Shown: positions 19,010 through 27,334 of the stretch, piece after piece
Position numbering within the stretch: the first letter of the stretch is position 1
How the letters are laid out: the number at the start of each line of letters is the position of its first letter
Assembly: GCA_036399055.1 (NCBI GenBank)
Contig: DASWNX010000004.1
Span: 62,001 to 126,000 of the forward strand
Length of the DNA: 64,000 nucleotides
Origin: Jatrophihabitans sp.
GTDB taxonomy: Bacteria; Actinomycetota; Actinomycetes; Mycobacteriales; Jatrophihabitantaceae
Reading direction: 5' to 3'
The notes under the pieces: generated by a model
What the model was told of the DNA's origin: nothing
The model's input: only the letters and a program-made list of their open reading frames with translations
Databases searched by the model: none
Translations under genes and position numbers: made by a program

Positions 19010-19119
19010 TCCGCCGGCCGAAGTTGTCGTAGGGCCTACTTTCCCGCCATGTTGACGGCGCGGCGGAAGGAGCCGAGTGGCCCTGTCGGGTTAACGGGCC
19101 TAGAACCATTCCATTAGGC

Positions 19120-19154
19120 GGCCCCGGCCGGTGTTGCGAGCACCGACCAGGGCC
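19120..19154 (+). promoter_or_regulatory. Hairpin leader, copy 2
   Basis: A 14-bp imperfect stem (19,120-19,133 with 19,141-19,154) is closed by the 7-base loop TTGCGAG and followed by CTTGATCG, matching copy 1 at 18,797-18,831 in stem length, loop length and flanking bases. It precedes the ATG at 19,190 by 35 bases. Confidence 0.55.
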
Positions 19155-19189
19155 TTGATCGCTACCTACGCGAGATAGGCAACGACCCA

Positions 19190-19696
19190 ATGAACGAATC
19201 TAACCGCTCCGACCGTTCCAGCTCGTCGGGCCCCGGCGATACCCCGGAGTGGGTGCCCACACCGGACCAGCCGTGGCGACCTATCCCTGACGGCGAGGAC
19301 GGAGACAGCTACCAATTCGACTACGGCGCGGACTGGTGCGTTGACCGGGCCAGCCATCCGCAGTTCCACGGCGGGTACCCGTCACCGAACCACCACCACA
19401 CCGAGTGCCGCAGCTATGACGGCTTCTTTGGCGCCCTGGACGTTGCCGGACGGCCGGGTTACTTCTCGGCCTACCTGGTGCGCCCGTTCCGGTTCGGCCA
19501 GCTCGGGCACGCGCCGGATCAGACCCGGTTTGCTATCGAATTCGAACCGGCCAAGGACACCGGTGGGGAGCCGTTCCGGTGCACCGTCCACCCCGCCAGC
19601 ATCCGCAACCTCGCGGCGTACCTGGCCCACACGGCCGATGTAGAGGACGGCTGGCGACCACTCCGGCACGTCGGTCAAGGACTGGCTGACTCCTAG
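19190..19696 (+). CDS. Hypothetical protein with Cys/His-rich centre
   Basis: The 168-residue protein has a Ser/Pro/Asp-rich N terminus and a central segment with WCVDRASHPQFHGG and HHHTEC, a Cys-His spacing reminiscent of DUF6907-type actinobacterial proteins of plasmids and elements. Its C-terminal half (FRFGQLGHAPDQTRFAIEFEPA) looks like a small beta domain. It may bind metal, which is inference. It is preceded by hairpin leader copy 2 and followed within 5 bases by a LuxR-type gene, so the two are likely co-transcribed. Confidence 0.5.
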   Translation: MNESNRSDRSSSSGPGDTPEWVPTPDQPWRPIPDGEDGDSYQFDYGADWCVDRASHPQFHGGYPSPNHHHTECRSYDGFFGALDVAGRPGYFSAYLVRPFRFGQLGHAPDQTRFAIEFEPAKDTGGEPFRCTVHPASIRNLAAYLAHTADVEDGWRPLRHVGQGLADS

Positions 19697-19700
19697 CCCG

Positions 19701-20009
19701 GTGCAGCCCGGCCAAACGCACGCTGAGGCGTGCGTGCTGTCTGACCGTGAGGCGCAAGTGGTACGGCTGCTGCTGTCCGGTCTCCGGGCGCCCCTGATCG
19801 CTCGGCAGCTCTACCTGTCGCCCAGCACTGTCCGCAACCAGTTGTCCATGGTGTACCGAAAGCTGGGCGTCAGTTCGCAGCAGGAGCTGATCTTGCTGTT
19901 CTACGGGTTCTGGTGCGACGGGCGCACCCCGGCCGCCCCGCTAGGCGCCGAGGTACTGCGACAACCACGGCCGCTATGCGCGGCCTGCCGCACGCCTTGG
20001 TGGCATTGA
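19701..20009 (+). CDS. Stand-alone LuxR-type helix-turn-helix protein
   Basis: The 102-residue protein carries the GerE/LuxR DNA-binding signature in residues 12-68: LSDREAQVVRLLLSG, then IARQLYLSPSTVRNQL and KLGVSSQQELI. There is no receiver or sensor domain. The tail has CAAC and may be disordered. Start GTG 19,701 lies 4 bases after the previous stop. It is probably a regulator of element functions; targets unknown. Confidence 0.7.
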   Translation: MQPGQTHAEACVLSDREAQVVRLLLSGLRAPLIARQLYLSPSTVRNQLSMVYRKLGVSSQQELILLFYGFWCDGRTPAAPLGAEVLRQPRPLCAACRTPWWH

Positions 20010-20098
20010 CCCCGGCGACCACCACCACGACGGCAGGTGAGGCGTTCGCATCCCTGCCGTCTTGGGAATGTGTAACACCGGCGAGCGAGTCGATGGCC

Positions 20099-20126
20099 AA
20101 AACCATAACGGAAGCGTTATGGTTTT
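20099..20126. promoter_or_regulatory. Perfect 12-bp inverted repeat upstream of abiEi (operator)
   Basis: AAAACCATAACG and CGTTATGGTTTT are exact reverse complements separated by GAAG, ending 15 bases before the GTG of abiEi. AbiEi-type antitoxins are known to bind inverted repeats in their own promoter and repress the operon, so an autoregulatory operator is the natural reading. The short T run also allows a terminator for the LuxR gene upstream, but position favours an operator. Confidence 0.75.
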
Positions 20127-20141
20127 GACGGAGGTGGCCAG

Positions 20142-20702
20142 GTGGATCTAGCGCGGAAGCGGCTGTGGGATGTGGCAGTCGACCAGTATGGCTACGTCAC
20201 GCTCCGGAACGCTGACGACCTCGCTATCGATGGGTATGCCGTGCGGATGCTGGCCGCCCGGGGACAGCTCGACCGGGTGGCGCATGGTGTGTACCGGTTC
20301 CCGCAGTTCCCGGCCGGCGAGTATGACCCGTACATGTTGGCCGTGCTGTGGACCGGCGCCGCGGGCGCGTGTCTCAGCCATGACACTGCCCTTGCCTCCT
20401 ACGAGGTGTGCGACATCAACCCTGACCGCATCCACGTGACGCTGCCGAGGGACCGCCGGATCCGGCGCCGTGGCGGTGAGCTGTACGTGGTGCATCACGA
20501 GGACCTCGCCGCTGAGCAGATCGGGTGGTGGCAGCAGATCCCGACGGTGACCCTGGCAACCGCCATCGCGCAGTGCATCACCAGCGGTGTGCCTGGCTAT
20601 CTTGTGCGGCAAGCGCTGACCACCGCTCGTGACCGGGGCCTGCTCACGCAGGCAGCTGCGGATGGCCTGTCCCAGGAACTGGAGGCGCGGGATGGCGGCT
20701 GA
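20142..20702 (+). CDS. abiEi: AbiEi-type antitoxin and transcriptional repressor
   Basis: The 186-residue protein has an N-terminal winged-helix segment (GYVTLRNADDLAIDGYAVRMLAARGQL, residues 14-40), followed by the conserved GVYRFPQFP and the AbiEi C-terminal domain (LSHDTALASYEV, IHVTLPRDRR). AbiEi is the antitoxin of the type IV toxin-antitoxin/abortive-infection system AbiE and represses its own operon. It starts at GTG 20,142 just after the palindromic operator. Its 3' end overlaps the start of abiEii by 11 bases, as expected for the pair. Confidence 0.85.
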   Translation: MDLARKRLWDVAVDQYGYVTLRNADDLAIDGYAVRMLAARGQLDRVAHGVYRFPQFPAGEYDPYMLAVLWTGAAGACLSHDTALASYEVCDINPDRIHVTLPRDRRIRRRGGELYVVHHEDLAAEQIGWWQQIPTVTLATAIAQCITSGVPGYLVRQALTTARDRGLLTQAAADGLSQELEARDGG

Positions 20703-21648
20703 TGACCTCGTCCCAGCAGGATCCGATCCATTAACTCGTCTCACCTCATTGGGTGAGCGCGGCAAGGAGCCGGCCTCTAAGAGCATCCTCAACGCCTGGG
20801 TGAACCAAGCCCAGGCGCAGGTCGGCCTCGACACAGGCCGGCTCGGCTGGCTGGTCGCCTCGACCGTGGTCGTCGCCGCCCTTCAGCGCGCGATCGACGA
20901 GGAGGGCCGGACACGCTTCCTCCTGAAAGGAGGCACCTACCTGCAACACCGCCTGTCCTGGAGCGGCCGGCCGACGAAAGACATCGACGGAATGGTGCGA
21001 GGCGATATCGATGAGTTCCTTGCCGCCCTCGACGACGCGCTACGGCTGCCGTGGGGCCCGCTCGTACTGACCCGCGACGCGATCGAGGTCATCAATACCC
21101 CCGGCAAGATCATCAAACCGCGACGGTTCGACGTTCTCGTCTCCCTCAAGGGTCAAGTCTGGCGAAGAATCCAGATCGAGATCGCAGCCGACGAGGCAGG
21201 GGCCATCTGGGGAGCAAGACATCCTCGCCGCCCCGGGCCTGCACCACTTCGGCCTGCCCAGTCCGGACCACCTAGTCGGAATCGCCATGCGGTTCCAGAT
21301 CGCACAGAAATTCACGCCGGAACCGACCCACACGATCCACCTGACCTGCGCAACGACCGGGCCCGTGACATCGTCGACCTGCTACTGCTGCGCGACCTGG
21401 TACATGCAGAACAGTCGCCCACTGCTGCGGAAGTAAGACAGGCCTGCGTCTCGTTGTTCGAGTCACGGTCCGCGGAAGCCCGTGAGCTTGGGCGCCCGGA
21501 ACGCAGGTGGCCGCCCGTTGCGATTGCCCATGAGCACTGGTCCCGTGACTACTCGGTAGCCGCGACAGCAGGTGGCGTCACGGTGTCGCTCGCGGACGCG
21601 GTCGGCGAACTCAACAGGTGGATTGCCTTGATAGACGCGGCCGGGTAA
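20692..21648 (+). CDS. abiEii: AbiEii-type nucleotidyltransferase toxin, with a compensated frameshift
   Basis: The 318-residue protein carries the DNA-polymerase-beta-like nucleotidyltransferase signature: FLLKGGTYLQHRL (residues 76-88) and RPTKDID (93-99). The later part RARDIVDLLLLRDLV is also typical. AbiEii toxins modify nucleic acids such as tRNA 3' ends and stop growth. Between about 21,211 and 21,312 the annotated frame is unlike the family, whereas another frame reads EQDILAAPGLHHFGLPSPDH then GIAMRFQIAQKF, the expected sequence. So a +1 and a -1 shift have scrambled about 33 residues; the toxin may be attenuated. Start ATG 20,692 lies inside abiEi. Confidence 0.8.
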   Translation: MAADDLVPAGSDPLTRLTSLGERGKEPASKSILNAWVNQAQAQVGLDTGRLGWLVASTVVVAALQRAIDEEGRTRFLLKGGTYLQHRLSWSGRPTKDIDGMVRGDIDEFLAALDDALRLPWGPLVLTRDAIEVINTPGKIIKPRRFDVLVSLKGQVWRRIQIEIAADEAGAIWGARHPRRPGPAPLRPAQSGPPSRNRHAVPDRTEIHAGTDPHDPPDLRNDRARDIVDLLLLRDLVHAEQSPTAAEVRQACVSLFESRSAEARELGRPERRWPPVAIAHEHWSRDYSVAATAGGVTVSLADAVGELNRWIALIDAAG

Positions 21649-21666
21649 CCACGCTGGTCAGCGTCT

Positions 21667-22140
21667 GTGGCCGGAGTGGCCAGCGCTCTGAAGCGGCTGT
21701 TCGCGCTGGCGGTGCTGACCTCGGAGCTCATGGAGCGCGGCATGCTCGCGCGGGGCCTGACGCGGGCGCAGGCATCGGTGTTGTGGGCGCTGCATCAACG
21801 CGGCCTGATCACCCAGCGGGAGCTGGCTGATCTGATCGGGGTGACCCCGTGCAACATCACCGGGCTGGTGGATGCGCTGAAGGGCGATGGCTTCGCCGAG
21901 CTCGGTCCTCATCCGACCGACCGCTGCCATCGATGGGTCCGGCGGCCGGCGGAGGTCATTTACGTCCGATCGGCGGCTGGTGTTGCTTTTGCTGGCCGGG
22001 GGATGGACAGCAGCATCGGCGTGATGGACACGCCGCGGCTTCGGGACAGGTCGGCGGCCGTCTCGGTCAGCGTGGAAATCAGCTCCGGGCCTGTTCGCGC
22101 TGCTGCAGCAGTCCGGCGGCTTCCTTTCACGGTCCACTGA
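21667..22140 (+). pseudogene. MarR-family regulator, truncated
   Basis: From GTG 21,667 the first about 85 residues are a clean MarR winged helix: ASVLWALHQRGLITQRELADLI and ITGLVDALKGDGFAEL, ending in PHPTDR. After about 21,920 the sequence no longer resembles the MarR C-terminal dimerisation helix and runs antisense into the ParB-like gene, whose stop is at 21,960. The gene has probably lost its 3' end by a deletion at this junction. A short HTH-only protein may still be made. Confidence 0.6.
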
Positions 22141-24548
22141 TCGAGGGGCCACCAGCCGACGACATAGACGCCTGCTTTCGCGCTCGCTTCGGGGAGGTAT
22201 CGATCGGCGAGCTGTGTGGTGATCGAGGCTGCGACGCCGGCGTTCCAGTTCCCCTTGATCTCGACGGGCACGGTGCAGGGGGCTGCGGTCTGGTGCCGGA
22301 CCTGAATGAGGAGGTCGGGATGGTCGCCGGCGCCGTAGGCGTTCGTCGGCTTGATCAACACCTCTCGGTTGACCACGACTCTGCGGTGTAGGCGTAGTTC
22401 CAGCTGGTTGGCCAGGTAGCCGACCAGCGCACTTTCCGTCTTTGGGGACCAGAGGTCGTCGCGTGGGTCCGCCTCTGGGTGACGGAGCCGTATGCCTTTG
22501 TCCTTGGCGGCCGTGGCGACGGCGGTGGGTACGCGGTCCCACAGGAGTTCCCCGTGTGTCGGGATACGGTTCGCGATGTCGTGGAGCGTTTCGACGACGA
22601 GACGTGCCAGCTCACTGTCGCTGCGTACGAGGCGCCGCGAAGGGTCGTCGATGACTTCGGTGAGTTCGGCAACCTCGGGTGCGGCCCAGCCGATCTCGGC
22701 AAGCTGGCTCCGGACTCTGCGTTCCGCGCTGACCAGTTCAATCGCGTCCTCGGTCGCGATTGCTTCGCGAAGCAGTTCGAGAGTCCTGGCTGTGGCGCGC
22801 TGGCTGACCGCTTCGAGGGTGCGGCCTCGGAGCCGTTGAGCCTCCTCGTGCTCGTCCACCACGTGGACGCCTTGGACGTTGATGTCGTCGGATTCGGGGA
22901 GGAGTTCGCGTAGCCACAGGTAGAAGGCGACGAGATCGTCGTCATCGAGTGCGGGTAGGTTGACGCCGTAGTAGTTGTGGTTAGCGATGGCGTACACGAC
23001 TGGCCGAGCGGTCACGGGGTCGGTGCCCGCGGCGTCACGAATTGTTGGCCACGCAGATGACGGTTCGGTGCTCATCAGCACCGCCGCTGCCGCCAGCGCA
23101 AGCGGCGTCGGCGCGTTGCCTTGCTGGAACGTGAGTGCAGCCCGAGCTTCGTCGACGCCCCCGTCGACCTCGGCGTGGATGAGAAGCGATGCGAGGTCGC
23201 GCCAGGCTTGAACAGCCAGGTTCTCGGCGGCGTCCTGCTGGGGAAGGACGATGTCGGCGTCGGATCGATGTTCGATGGCCGCGCGGATCGAGCGCAGGAG
23301 GGCGAGGAGTTGTTGGCCGAGTTCGGGCCGGATTACGGTGCCGATGGTGTCGATGCCGTAAGGGATGCTGCCGCGTTCGAGGGTGTTCTTTACGAACAGG
23401 GCGAACGCTTCGGCGAAGGCGTCGGGTGCGGCGTCCGCGGCAGCGCGGACGAGGCGGGTGTGTCTGTCGGCGGATTCGGATTCGGTGAGATACCAGATGA
23501 TCGCGCCGACCCAGCGTTCCCATGGGACGACCGAAGGGGTTTCCGTGTCTCGGTCGACGATGCACAGGGCGAGATAGCCAGCCCACGCTCGTTTGTCGTA
23601 CTGGCTGGTGCCCAGCCATTCCGTGCGTTGGTCGTCTTCGTGCGAGAGGTAGGCCCGTGCTGCTGCCCGAAGCCGGTCCGGGCCGTCCGGGCCAAGCACC
23701 GAGATGCCGGGGTAGGTGAGTAGGTCGTCGTTGAAGGTCGGGTCGTGTCCCGTGCCGGTGCGCGGGTCGAACTGAAGCTGGTAAGCCAGATGCCAGAACA
23801 GCTCAGGGCTGCCGGATTCGATGCGTGCCAGTAGCTGGCGCGCTCCGCTCGCGAAGCCGTCGGCGCCGTCCCACGAATCGTCGGTAGACTCGGCGTCACG
23901 CTGCCTGCGCCAAGCTCGGGCTGCCCAGGAGTCGACACTCATCCCTGTGAACAGCGATGCGATGCTTTCGGCTTCTGGCCCTATCCGCTGAAACAGCTCG
24001 TAAGCCAACTCGAAGTCATCGGGGCTCGCCAGCTCGGACTTGGCGACCTCCAGCGCTCGGTCGATCCGCCGCTTGGGCGTGCGGAGGCGCTTGCTGATCA
24101 TCTCAGCGCTGAGGCCGAATGCGGCGAGCTGCTCGGCGGCGGCTTGATCGAAGACCGACAGGCCGGTCCGGTGTTCGTTTTCGTGCCACTGCTCGACGAT
24201 GCGGTCCAAGTCCTCGCCGATCTCGCCCGAGAGGAGCATGACCGGCACGGTGGGTCGGCAAGCCTCAATTGCGGCCAGTGTGCGGCGCTGGCCGTAGCGG
24301 ACCTGTGCCCCCTCGCTGGTGCTCAGGGCGACGATGGGCACCAGGACCCCGTGCTCGCGAATAGAGGCGACGAACTCCTCCGTCAGGTCGCCTCTGCGAC
24401 GGATGTTGCCCGTTATCAGCAGGGCGCGTGGGTCCAGGTGGACGAGTTCGCTGCGGCTTTCGAAGGTCTCGGCCGCAGCCGTCGCGGCGCTGGTCGGGTC
24501 CGGTTGCGTGGCGGTGCGGGCGGGTGCGGTTTTCGTGGGGCTGGGCAT
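21960..24548 (-). CDS. ParB-like protein with C-terminal PD-(D/E)xK nuclease domain
   Basis: The protein has 862 residues. N terminus: a ParB/Spo0J-type domain at about 35-125 (VHLDPRALL, GVLVPIVAL, YGQRRTLAA at 85-93, EQWHENEHRTGLS at 119-131) and a KorB/ParB-like helix-turn-helix at 133-170. The centre (about 220-700) is helical and unrecognised. The C-terminal 160 residues contain HPDLLI (D745), VEIKGNW (E763, K765) and TTQLADRY (Q779, Y784), a complete PD-(D/E)xK nuclease constellation followed by GVYVVGWW. ParB parts bind specific DNA; the nuclease end suggests a targeted DNA-cutting defence or competition effector rather than a partition protein. It is intact. AAAGGAA lies 10 bases before the ATG. 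Confidence 0.7.
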   Translation of the reverse strand: MPSPTKTAPARTATQPDPTSAATAAAETFESRSELVHLDPRALLITGNIRRRGDLTEEFVASIREHGVLVPIVALSTSEGAQVRYGQRRTLAAIEACRPTVPVMLLSGEIGEDLDRIVEQWHENEHRTGLSVFDQAAAEQLAAFGLSAEMISKRLRTPKRRIDRALEVAKSELASPDDFELAYELFQRIGPEAESIASLFTGMSVDSWAARAWRRQRDAESTDDSWDGADGFASGARQLLARIESGSPELFWHLAYQLQFDPRTGTGHDPTFNDDLLTYPGISVLGPDGPDRLRAAARAYLSHEDDQRTEWLGTSQYDKRAWAGYLALCIVDRDTETPSVVPWERWVGAIIWYLTESESADRHTRLVRAAADAAPDAFAEAFALFVKNTLERGSIPYGIDTIGTVIRPELGQQLLALLRSIRAAIEHRSDADIVLPQQDAAENLAVQAWRDLASLLIHAEVDGGVDEARAALTFQQGNAPTPLALAAAAVLMSTEPSSAWPTIRDAAGTDPVTARPVVYAIANHNYYGVNLPALDDDDLVAFYLWLRELLPESDDINVQGVHVVDEHEEAQRLRGRTLEAVSQRATARTLELLREAIATEDAIELVSAERRVRSQLAEIGWAAPEVAELTEVIDDPSRRLVRSDSELARLVVETLHDIANRIPTHGELLWDRVPTAVATAAKDKGIRLRHPEADPRDDLWSPKTESALVGYLANQLELRLHRRVVVNREVLIKPTNAYGAGDHPDLLIQVRHQTAAPCTVPVEIKGNWNAGVAASITTQLADRYLPEASAKAGVYVVGWWPLDQWTVKGSRRTAAAARTGPELISTLTETAADLSRSRGVSITPMLLSIPRPAKATPAADRT

Positions 24549-24588
24549 GTCTGATGGGTTCCTTTCGGGTATGGGATTCTGTTGGAGC

Positions 24589-24623
24589 GGGTGCCCGGCC
24601 TAATTCCAGTAGGCCGGGCACCC
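24589..24623. promoter_or_regulatory. Perfect 14-bp stem, 7-base loop, upstream of the ParB-nuclease gene
   Basis: GGGTGCCCGGCCTA (24,589-24,602) and TAGGCCGGGCACCC (24,610-24,623) are exact complements around a 7-base loop. The structure lies about 40 bases before the ParB-like ATG on the minus strand and just past the DUF2958-like gene. There is no T run on either side, so a simple intrinsic terminator is less likely than an operator, centromere-like site or RNA leader. Stem and loop lengths echo the leaders at 18.8 and 19.1 kb. Confidence 0.6.
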
Positions 24624-24640
24624 CTTACGACTGCAGGGAG

Positions 24641-25063
24641 CTAAACGACTGCGGTCAGGTGACCCGGCAGCCGGCATTCGGCGACCGGGGTTGGGCGCCA
24701 GTCGAGATCGCGCTGCACCACCACCGGGGAAAGCGTGGGGATGGCCAGCCTGCACAACTCGTACAGGTCGACGTATCCCCAGTCGGCGCCTTCGGGGTTA
24801 CCCAGGCAGGCGTAGCCGAACGCTGTGCCGCTGCGGCGGTCCAGTTCGCAGATCCACCAGTCGCAGCCGGCGGTGAAGTAGTGGAGCATGATCGTTTTAC
24901 AGGCGAGCGGTACTCCGTCGGTGGCATACAGGGCCGGGATCTGGGCCAGCTCGTCCGGCGGCGGGAAGAAGTCGTGGCCGCGGAGTACCCGGTGCGGTTC
25001 GACCGCGCGCGCTCCGACCGACTGCAGTACGGCGGCGACTTCTTCGCCGGTCCTGTCGGTCAT
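24641..25063 (-). CDS. DUF2958-like protein
   Basis: The 140-residue protein (start ATG 25,063; an upstream in-frame start would add 9 residues) carries IPALYATDGVPL, WWICELDRRSG, AFGYACLGNPE and WGYVDLYELCRL, the pattern of DUF2958 proteins found on plasmids and integrative elements. The domain is small, soluble and of unknown biochemical function. The gene runs towards the ParB-nuclease gene, with 92 bases and the perfect hairpin between them, so they may be one transcription unit. Confidence 0.65.
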   Translation of the reverse strand: MTDRTGEEVAAVLQSVGARAVEPHRVLRGHDFFPPPDELAQIPALYATDGVPLACKTIMLHYFTAGCDWWICELDRRSGTAFGYACLGNPEGADWGYVDLYELCRLAIPTLSPVVVQRDLDWRPTPVAECRLPGHLTAVV

Positions 25064-25171
25064 CGTGGCACCCGCGCAATGGCGCGCCACTCGGTGATTG
25101 CGGCTGACATTTGTTGGTTACCTCCTGCTCGTAGGGCAGGGGATCGAGCGCCCCTGTTGATAGCTATGGTG

Positions 25172-25239
25172 TAGCATGCTAAAGGTAGCAAGCAACAGGG
25201 CAATGAAGGCAGGTCTTTATCTTTAGTGCGACTTGCTAC
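25172..25239. promoter_or_regulatory. Operator cluster between divergent regulatory genes
   Basis: A perfect 10-bp palindrome TAGCATGCTA (25,172-25,181) is followed by GTAGCAAG (25,185-25,192), whose inverse CTTGCTAC lies at 25,232-25,239. All share the core TAGCA. The cluster sits between the minus-strand DUF2958-like gene and the plus-strand HTH gene at 25,266, where a divergent promoter and its operator would be expected. The small HTH protein is the obvious candidate binder (inference). Confidence 0.5.
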
Positions 25240-25265
25240 AGTGCGCGCATGTCTAGGACGGCGCG

Positions 25266-25508
25266 GTGAGCACACTTCCGGAGTTCGTGATGCGCGCGGA
25301 GCTACTTCAGCTTCTGGGCATCAGCCCGTCGCGCCTCGTACAGCTCCAGAAGGAGCCGGACTGGCCGGAGGCAGTCCAGGAGCTAGTTGCGGGCAAGCTG
25401 TACCGCACTACCGATATCCAACGGTGGGCGGACAAGCGTGGCCGCGTACTCCACCCCCTCGATGCTGGGCGTCAGCCAGGACGCCGGCATGCAAAACGGG
25501 AGCCCTAG
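25266..25508 (+). CDS. AlpA/MerR-like small DNA-binding protein
   Basis: The 80-residue protein has an N-terminal helix-turn-helix (FVMRAELLQLLGISPSRLVQLQ, residues 7-28), then a wing-like WPEAVQELVAGKLYRTTDIQRWA, as in AlpA/excisionase-type proteins. Start GTG 25,266. It is preceded by a cluster of TAGCA-type inverted repeats. It may regulate the divergent operon or act as a second excision factor. It ends about 190 bp before the next, antisense, pseudogene; nothing else was seen in that gap. Confidence 0.6.
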   Translation: MSTLPEFVMRAELLQLLGISPSRLVQLQKEPDWPEAVQELVAGKLYRTTDIQRWADKRGRVLHPLDAGRQPGRRHAKREP

Positions 25509-25700
25509 CCGCTCACTCCGGCTGCGAGATTCGCCCTTCCTGGTGAGTGAGGACGGCAGGTTTGAGGGGGTAAAGCCGAGTTTATCGAGGTATGCCAGCC
25601 ATGACAGACGGCTGATACGCGCCCGCCGACGGCCCTTCATGCACCTGTTCCGTCTGCTATCCCAGCGTCGGTCGACGACCGGAGCAGAACGGTCGGCGGG

Positions 25701-27057
25701 TTAGCCCAACAGCCTGTCAATGACGGCGAGAATGGCCGCTAACGGAACGCTCAAGAGAAGCCCTGCGAAGAAAAGCGCGTCGTTACTGCGTTGCTGGTTA
25801 GAAGCATCGCTCGACGTCCATCGAACCGGTGGTACCTGTCCGCTGCCGCTGGCGGAAGTCCACAGGAGCTCAGACTCTTGTGCAACAGAAGGTGAGGCGA
25901 AGTCTAACTGCTGCCTTGACGGCAATTGACCCAGAGTCAGTGTGGTGGTCAGTCGTAGAGGAAGGTAGTACTTGTTATTGGGTACCTTCGCCAACTCAAA
26001 GCTACTCGACAGAGCTACTGGCAGAGTGCCGGTGCTCTGGGCATTAGCGTTCCCGCGGTCGTTGGCCTCAAGAGCAGGCATAAGCGTTTGAAGAGCTTTG
26101 CCCATCCGTCGCAGTTGCTCATCCTTTCGCTGCACCCAGTCCGCGAAGCTACCCTTTCCGTCCGGCGCGGGTCCGGATGATGGAACCTCGGAGGGAGAAA
26201 GTTCCTCGAAGGGCGGCGCCGTCAATGACGAGGTCAAGATCTCCCTGGTTAGGGTTGCTTCATTCTGAGCTCCCACAGCCGGCAGTGCCCCTGCTGCACT
26301 TCCGCGTCCCTCTACGCTGACGGCTTTCGGTAACGACCACTGGAGCAGGCTTCGACCGGCAGGAACGGAAACGACATGGGCACCGGAAGTTATGCCGGTG
26401 ACTGAGATGTCGGCCTGCCAAGGACAACGTCGCGAGGACTGCCCAGTCTGTCGTAGGTCCCAAGAGTGGTGATTGCAACTGCCGAGGACGTGACATCAAG
26501 TGGACGCCAGTGCGTGTCCGAGCTCGGAGCAGAGGGAGTCCTCTTACTGCTGCCTAACGAGAAGTAGGAGACCGGGCCAGTTGGGGCCATGTCGCCACTG
26601 AGCAGGAGGACGGACGGCTTCTCGGAGGACCACGACACCGAGACAAGGGGGGTTAGGGCTGGAGGCTTCGCTGATCGCCACAGCGAGAGACCTCTTAACG
26701 TATCTGTCGCCCTCTTGTACCAAAGGAAACAGTCCGCCTGTCAGCTGCGGGGGGCTAGCCAGGCGCGGATTCTCGTGCAGTAGGAGGAATCCCCCTAAGG
26801 CCTGAAGCAACCGTGACGAGGACGAACGTAACAATAGCGAGCTTTCGACGCCACGTTGAGCCGCCAGCAGAGCCCGGAGGTGTGGGCGATGGTGTGGGTG
26901 GGTTTGCGGGGTTGACTGGTGGTGTGGGTGGGGTTGCGGGGTTGGCTGGTGGTGTGGATGTCGGGTTGCTTGCGTTACCCGCACTCGGATCAGTCACGTT
27001 CGTCCCCTGTCCAGGCCACAGAACAAAGTGCTTACCGACCCGGCCAGCGTCGGCCAC
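25701..27057 (-). pseudogene. Decayed membrane-anchored protein, at least three frameshifts
   Basis: Read from 27,057 leftward, the pieces are: a Pro/Thr/Asn-rich N terminus plus a helix (KLAIVTFVLVTVASG); a shift near 26,810; FLLLHENPRLASPP to LAVAISEA; a shift near 26,640; VSWSSEKPSVLLLSGDMAPTG to GSPRDVVLGR; a shift near 26,415; then ISVTGITSGAHVVSVPAGRS continuing to a C-terminal helix (ALFFAGLLLSVPLAAILAV) that ends at 25,701. Joined, these give about 450 residues with a membrane helix near each end. I do not recognise the family. It is clearly non-functional as sequenced. Confidence 0.55.
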
Positions 27058-27149
27058 TCCTATCCGCTGGCGGAAATGATGTCACGGATTGCGGCGAGTG
27101 GGCGTCCCGGCCTCTGGGCCGGTCAGTAGCCCGGCCCAGGCGTGCTGGG

Positions 27150-27308
27150 TGAGCCGTCGGCGCGCAGCAGGCGGCGGATCTGAAACAGCGGATCGTCGCC
27201 GCCGCGGTGGCCCCATACGACACCCAGCTCGCCGGCGACCTGGGCGACGGTGTGACCGTCCTGGCCTACCCCGACGCAGACCTCCGCCGAGCCCGCTCAT
27301 GTCATTAG
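27150..27308 (+). pseudogene. Tail fragment of an unrecognised protein
   Basis: After a TGA near 27,150 an open frame reads QQAADLKQRIVAAAVAPYD, then LGDGVTVLAYPDADLRRARS, and stops at 27,306-27,308. It looks like a natural C terminus but has no plausible start. It may be the end of a deleted element gene. The rest of 27,058-27,334 shows nothing supportable. Confidence 0.25.
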
Positions 27309-27334
27309 GCATGCGGCGATCAACGAGTCGGTGC

